Source: Pinus tabuliformis (lineage: Eukaryota > Streptophyta > Pinopsida > Pinales > Pinaceae). Taken from it: 64,000 bases of DNA. Positions 54,301 to 60,300 of this stretch are shown here, piece by piece (positions within the stretch are counted from its first letter, which is position 1; the number at the start of each line of letters is the position of its first letter). Made by a program: the position numbers and the translations under genes. The DNA lies in contig CM062819.1 in NCBI GenBank assembly GCA_031772625.1, positions 827,297,503 through 827,361,502 on the forward strand, in the 5' to 3' direction. Below the pieces are notes generated by a model that saw nothing but the letters and a program-made list of their open reading frames with translations, had not been told where the DNA came from and did no database searches.

Positions 54301-57300
54301 AAAAATTGAGCCTGGGCATTGACCTAAACTGCCCAGTTGATCTTGCCAACTAATATGATCTTGTCATGACTGGGTTTTACAGCATATTTCTCTTGTCACA
54401 ATTTTGTCGTGTATACCCTAGTAGAAAAATAAGAGTATTGTGGTTCTTTATAGCTAGTGATGAAAATTGGGCACAAATAGATAGTCTGCAAGTGTCAAAT
54501 TTGATGCCCAAAGCTATAATTGCAATGTAAATTCCCTAGGTATCAGCCGCGATCAGACACAGATTTAATGCAAAAGTACTCACTTTTGTTTTTTTTTTTT
54601 AAACCGTAGTGGATTTTTTCCAAATGCTCATCATAAGATTGATTTCAAAAGGGGTTTTCCTGGCCATCCATCTAAAGAAAAAACAAAAAATAATCCTTAA
54701 AATCTTATTTCATTGTGCTATAATTGATTTATTTGCTATTTAAAGAGGCTAATATTATTGTGAATACTTGTACATCTTGTAAATACTTGTCTATTTTTCT
54801 TCCCCTAACCCTTTGTATCTATAATCTTATATGTATTTGCTAAGTTATCCATGTTCTCCTCGCAGATCTAAAGGAAGATAGCATAGGGTTTCATTTTTTG
54901 TTTTTGCAGGTTCAAGGATTGAAGATCCTGAAAGTCGAATAGGGAAGAAGGGTTTAGCTATCACCGCTAGGGTTTGAAGCCAAACGCATCATTATTTTTT
55001 AGGGTCGTTTCTTCTCTAGAGGCATCTTTTGGAGGGTCGCAAGCTCTTGGAGTTGTTCTAGCCACAATACAAAGCAAACCTTACATTATTCACAAATTTT
55101 TGTGGGACTTTAAAAAAATTTGTTAAGGGTTTGAAGGTAGTCTCAAGTCTTATTGGCTTCTTTTGCACAAATCTAGCCCTGATTCATTTTGAAGAGGCTA
55201 ATATTTTGTTTTACAAACATTCTCAAGGGTTTTGAGGGCTTCTTCACTTGAAAAAGAAAAAAATTCAAAAGATTTGTGAGCATTATCATTTGAATTTCGT
55301 AAGAAAAAGTTGAGGGTTTTGGAACTATTTTAGGCCTGACGAATCTCCTTAGAAGACTGCAAGCTTGGCAAGCCATAATTTGTTGTTTGGCAAGGGTATT
55401 GGGTCTTAGTTTATGGTTAAAAAAAAACTGATCCATCTCCTTGAGGGTTGCTAACCTATTAAGGTTTCATTCCAATTGCATATTATTTTATAGACTAATC
55501 GTTATGTTTGCAGGTCTATTGCTCACTTGTTTGTAGGAGTTTTAAATCATTGTTCATGGCTAGGGTATAGCCCTTTCATACTATTGTCATACATCTTTCC
55601 TCAAAGGTTTTCCAGGCCTGTGAGGTTGTTTTCTCCTTGTCGTGAGCCTTAGAAGAGGCTTGACATCATTCGCACCTGAGTCTAGTCATTTAAAGGGATT
55701 TTAAGATTTAATTTTTGTAATCAAGGGATTTAAAAAATTTGAAATTGATCACATTCAACCTACAAATTTTCTCAAACTTTTATAGCCTATTTCTCCTTGC
55801 TAGGCCAAGGGTTTGTGGATTATCTCATAACAGCAGTAAGGGTCTTTTCACCTCCTCATTTTGTATTATGTTGCTCTTCATTTAATTGTGTTGTTGTAGG
55901 GGTCCTAGAGTAGTTTTGTTGGCAAGCTTCCATAAGTCTGACACTGGTTTGAAAAGGCTTATCTCATTGGCATAAATTTGGTACAAAGTGAACAGTTGGA
56001 GATCACTGCATATTGAAAGTTGAAAGCCTTTTTCGAATTGTTCCTCTCTATTGCAAACGAGATCATTAAGGGAGAAGTTGATAGCGAAGATTGTCTCTAA
56101 ATCTAAGCCATAAACAATAATCAAAACTACCTTTCAAAAAATTCATAAAATTAAATTGAAGAGTGAGGAAGTTCCTAACAGGCCGAGAGCCTCTTTTGGT
56201 ACAAATTCATCTTTTGAAGGTTTCTTCCTTGAGAAGGATTTTGATTGTGTTTCATTGTTGAATCATTGTAAGGAGCTTTGTAATCTTGCTCTCACTTGGG
56301 TGAAAGGCATTTAGGCATTAGTGCTTCTATCTTGTAAAGCCTTTATCAAGTCATTAACAATCCTCTCACTGTCTAAGGGGGACTGCCTTGTAAAGCATTA
56401 ATAAAATATTTTCCTTCTTTGAAGGGAGCTTGGGGTCTCCACTCCATGGTATCCCTGCCTCCTCTTTGAGAGGAGTTCCTTGTGTGTGACTAATTTTCTT
56501 GCATCCATTTGCATCCTAGATTTAGTTGTGTTGCATCATTCACTTTTTGCATCTTCTAAGTTCCTTGTCATATTTCAATTGATGATCTAAAGTAACTTTT
56601 GAAATCATTGTTAGCAATCTCATTTGCTATATTGTAAGTGTGACATTTCTATAATTTCTTGCTTGTTAAACTGTCTAAATAAGTGAGAACATCTAAATAA
56701 TCACACTAATTGTCTAAAGGCATTTTGACTTTTCTATAACACTTGATTGTCATCTAAATGTTTCATTCGAATATCTCTTGTTGCTTCATCAATTGTTGTC
56801 ATAAATTAATAATCTTGTGTTCAAGCATTTATCTCATATTTTGGTTATAAGCCTAATTGGCAATTTATTTCTTGAAGCATATTGATATGATTGTCTCTCT
56901 TGAAACAATTGCATTTGCATCCTAGAACTAATTTCACATTTCTTAAAATTTACCTTCAAGCATAAGCTTGGTTGATAGAAAGATAGGACAACCTTCTCCA
57001 CCATTCAATTTGAAAAGTTAGACCCCTATTCACGGTTAACAGAGGTGACCTTGCAGTTCTCTTGCAGGCAATCCCTTGTAGGAACGGAGGCACTTGAGTG
57101 GTTAGAATTCCTAGGGAGATATCGTTAATGAGGCCTTAGCCTCCTTCGCCAACAGTTCTCTCTACAACCTTGTTTGTGACTAACTTCAAAATAATGAATA
57201 GAAGGCTTCACCTGAACTAGGAATATAACTAAAATCAATCAAGATTTTGCACTCCACCTAGTTTAGATTTGCATCTCATCTTGCATTTGATAATTGGAAT

Positions 57301-60300
57301 TGTGAGTTCAACCTTATAATTGCAAGCTCGTTGTACTTTTGAATATCATAATTACTTAGAAACATAAGTTCCTTTATTGTAATTGCTCTCAAATTTGTCT
57401 ACTAATACTTATGGTTATCTTGATCTGTTGTACTAACATCCTTCTTGCAGCACTGCTTATCTAGTAACTTGAAATTTTTTCCATTGTGCAAGTGATATAT
57501 TTTGTTGAGCATTGTTTTGAGGCATTGGTCTATATTTGCTAATCTTGTTATTGCCAGACAGAATCTAATTGAATCTATTCTGTTAACATAAACATTGCAC
57601 TTGCTAATTAATCATAATTCAAGTTGCCCAGAAAGATAGTGTCCCTGCCCTTAATCTCCTAGAACTTGTGAATCTAATTGAATCCATTCTGTTAACATAA
57701 ACATTGCACTTGCTAATTAATCATAATTCAAGTTGCCTAGAAAGATAGTTTCCCTGCCCTTAATCTCCTAGAACTTGTTGTTCCAACAAGTTTCCCCTTT
57801 CCATCTACCCTCAGGGACTACCCCCCTTAACTTGTCTAGGACAGAGCTTAAACGGAGTGAGTAGGGATCAGAGTGACAGCCCTTACTCTGAGCGTTGCAC
57901 CTTAGATATACACTTTAGGTGACAACACACTGTAATGTCCCTTTCCAGGTGATTGCTCCAACAGATCAATTATTTTAATTATTCAATGTCACTTGGAGAA
58001 AAAACAACATTATGAGGTGAAGTTGAATAATTAAAAAGGGTGTTATTAAGTGACTATGGGAAAAAAAACAAAGATACTTTATAACGTCACTTTATATTAT
58101 TTTATTATTATTTAATTGAGCAGAAAGATATGGTGAAAGGGAAAAAGGTTATAAAAAGAGATTGGAGCTTACTCTTTGATCATGTTTTTCGATAATTTTT
58201 CTCATATTGAGTTGGAGAGCTCTTGTAGCTTGGTGTGCAAGGGGGTGAAACTCTTAAATGAGGTTGGTTTTGGTGGGGAAACATATCCACCCTAGCTGAT
58301 CAAGATTTGTTTCGATGGTGAAACATATCCGCCTTAGCTGATCAGGGGGAAAGATCATTCAGATATTTCACAGGTGCTTATTGCCAAAGATCCATTTCAT
58401 TGTCAGACCATGGTACAGCCCGAGATCAGGAAATTTTGAGAAGTTATATTTCTATCTGAACTTCGGGATTACTTGAGGAAGCCGTACCAGTGTTTTCAGC
58501 CATTAGCCAGGTTCCCAGTAAATCAATTTTGAACTCAGAGGGGGCTGCAAGCATGTAATCTCTTGATCTGATTAATATAATAATTGGCTGAGTTTATTGT
58601 TGTGTATTTTTGCCTATGATATGATGGTTGATTTATTTGTTAGCAAAAATATTTTACCATGGTATTAATAAACAGAGTTACTTGATGAAATTGTTTACCG
58701 TGGCATTTTGAATTTGTACACTAGAAGAGGGGTTTTCCTCAAAAGTTACTGTGGTAATATTGCTGGTTTATTTGTCGTTCTCTCTTCATATTTATTTACC
58801 AGCAAAATGTTTGACAAAATGCCTGCCTACAAAGTGTTTGACAAAATGTCTGAATGGTAAAAAATCAAAAATTACAAGTTAATTTCAGTAGGGTACATTA
58901 CAATAATGAAAAAAACAATTTGACCAAACAACAAACTGGATACTTAGTGTCCTCCTCTTGCCTGCAACGTAATTAATTAGAATTTTTGTGGAAACTCTGT
59001 ACTCAAACAAGTATCCATTACCTTTATAGTGCCTGTGCGAAGCCTGTCCAATGTTTCAGCCACCTCTTTTCCTGTCTGTCATATAGCATAGCATAAGCAT
59101 TGTAAGGAAATCCTTATTTCCATTTTTCTCATGCTTAAGTTTATCAGCCACTATTACATATTTCAAACTTTTGTTTTCTTCATTGACAAAATGCACTATA
59201 AATCTCATTTATTAAATCCACAGGAAATATACAACAGACATAAGCATATTTTGCTTGCTGCTACCTGACCGCCAGTAAGAAGAGAGCCTGAGATTATTGG
59301 GGGAAGGTGTTCTAGCTGATCCACCATCAAGGCCACCAAAGGACTTATGACAAGAGTAACCCCAGGTAAAATCAAAGCTGGTAACTGCATAACAGAATCA
59401 ATTTTCAGGCAATGGAATTACTATATCACTCAGTCATGCCAATTCAGATTTGTTTTTGCAAAATAGTTCAGATCCATAAGAAAGCTAAACCCAATTCACC
59501 TGATAGCATAAAGATTTTCCAGATCCAGTAGGCAGAACCAGCATAGTGGATTGCATGGCGATAACTCGCTTAATTGTCTCCAGCTGTCCACTACGAAAAG
59601 AATCAAATCCATGTGTGATCTTCAGTAACTTGAGTAGATTTTGCTCGGATTGTTCTCTGAGCACATTTTCTGCAGCCTCTTTTAGTAATGCTTGATAATT
59701 TTGCCCTTGAGTTTGATTACTCTTAGACCCCTCTGAAATTTCCTTTGACTGCCCAGTTTCACCAGTAGATTGCCATGTCCTGTCTTGCACTGAATGATTT
59801 TTCAGTTCCTTCTGATAGTTTCCATTTTCATCCATCTCTATTATCCCAGAGTCATCTGCTTCATGTAAACAATTGTTCCCTTCACTTTTATTGTCTCGTC
59901 TCTGCCTTTTCCTACGATAAGTTCGACCATAGGATGCAGCCTTCCTTTTAGAGCCTTTATTCACAAACTTGCGTAATCTAGATCCTTTTCCATTTAGGTT
60001 AAGCTTCACAAAGTTGCCTCCACCTGAAACCTTTTTCGACAGACAATTAGCGTTCTTAACAGAGTCTGCTTCTCGGCCAATGATCATATTCTGATGTTTT
60101 CTCACAACCTTCTTTAGAAGTTTGGGATTTGACCAAGAAGAACCTGTGTTGAATTGTTTACCTGTGGATTTACCTCTTTTTGACCTTGATATAGTTTTGT
60201 TGGACAACGACCCAAATGGATTTTGATTGTCTTCACTATCTTCTTGGGGTATAAGCAAGTCAGGTGTCTGTTCCATATTAGATGGTGATGTTGCAAATTC

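Larger units (their letters stand above)
4690..59021 (-). other. RECQL5 intron 3, 54.3 kb, filled with transposable elements
   Basis: Donor AAG|GTAATG at 59021, acceptor TTGTAG at 4690. It is phase 0 and splits the first RecA-like domain between motif Ia and the DEAH box. Almost all of the interior that can be classified is LTR retrotransposon and hAT DNA-transposon sequence, nested several layers deep. No host exon was recognised inside on the minus strand. That exons 3 and 4 belong to one transcript is inferred from perfect phase and family alignment. Confidence 0.88.
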
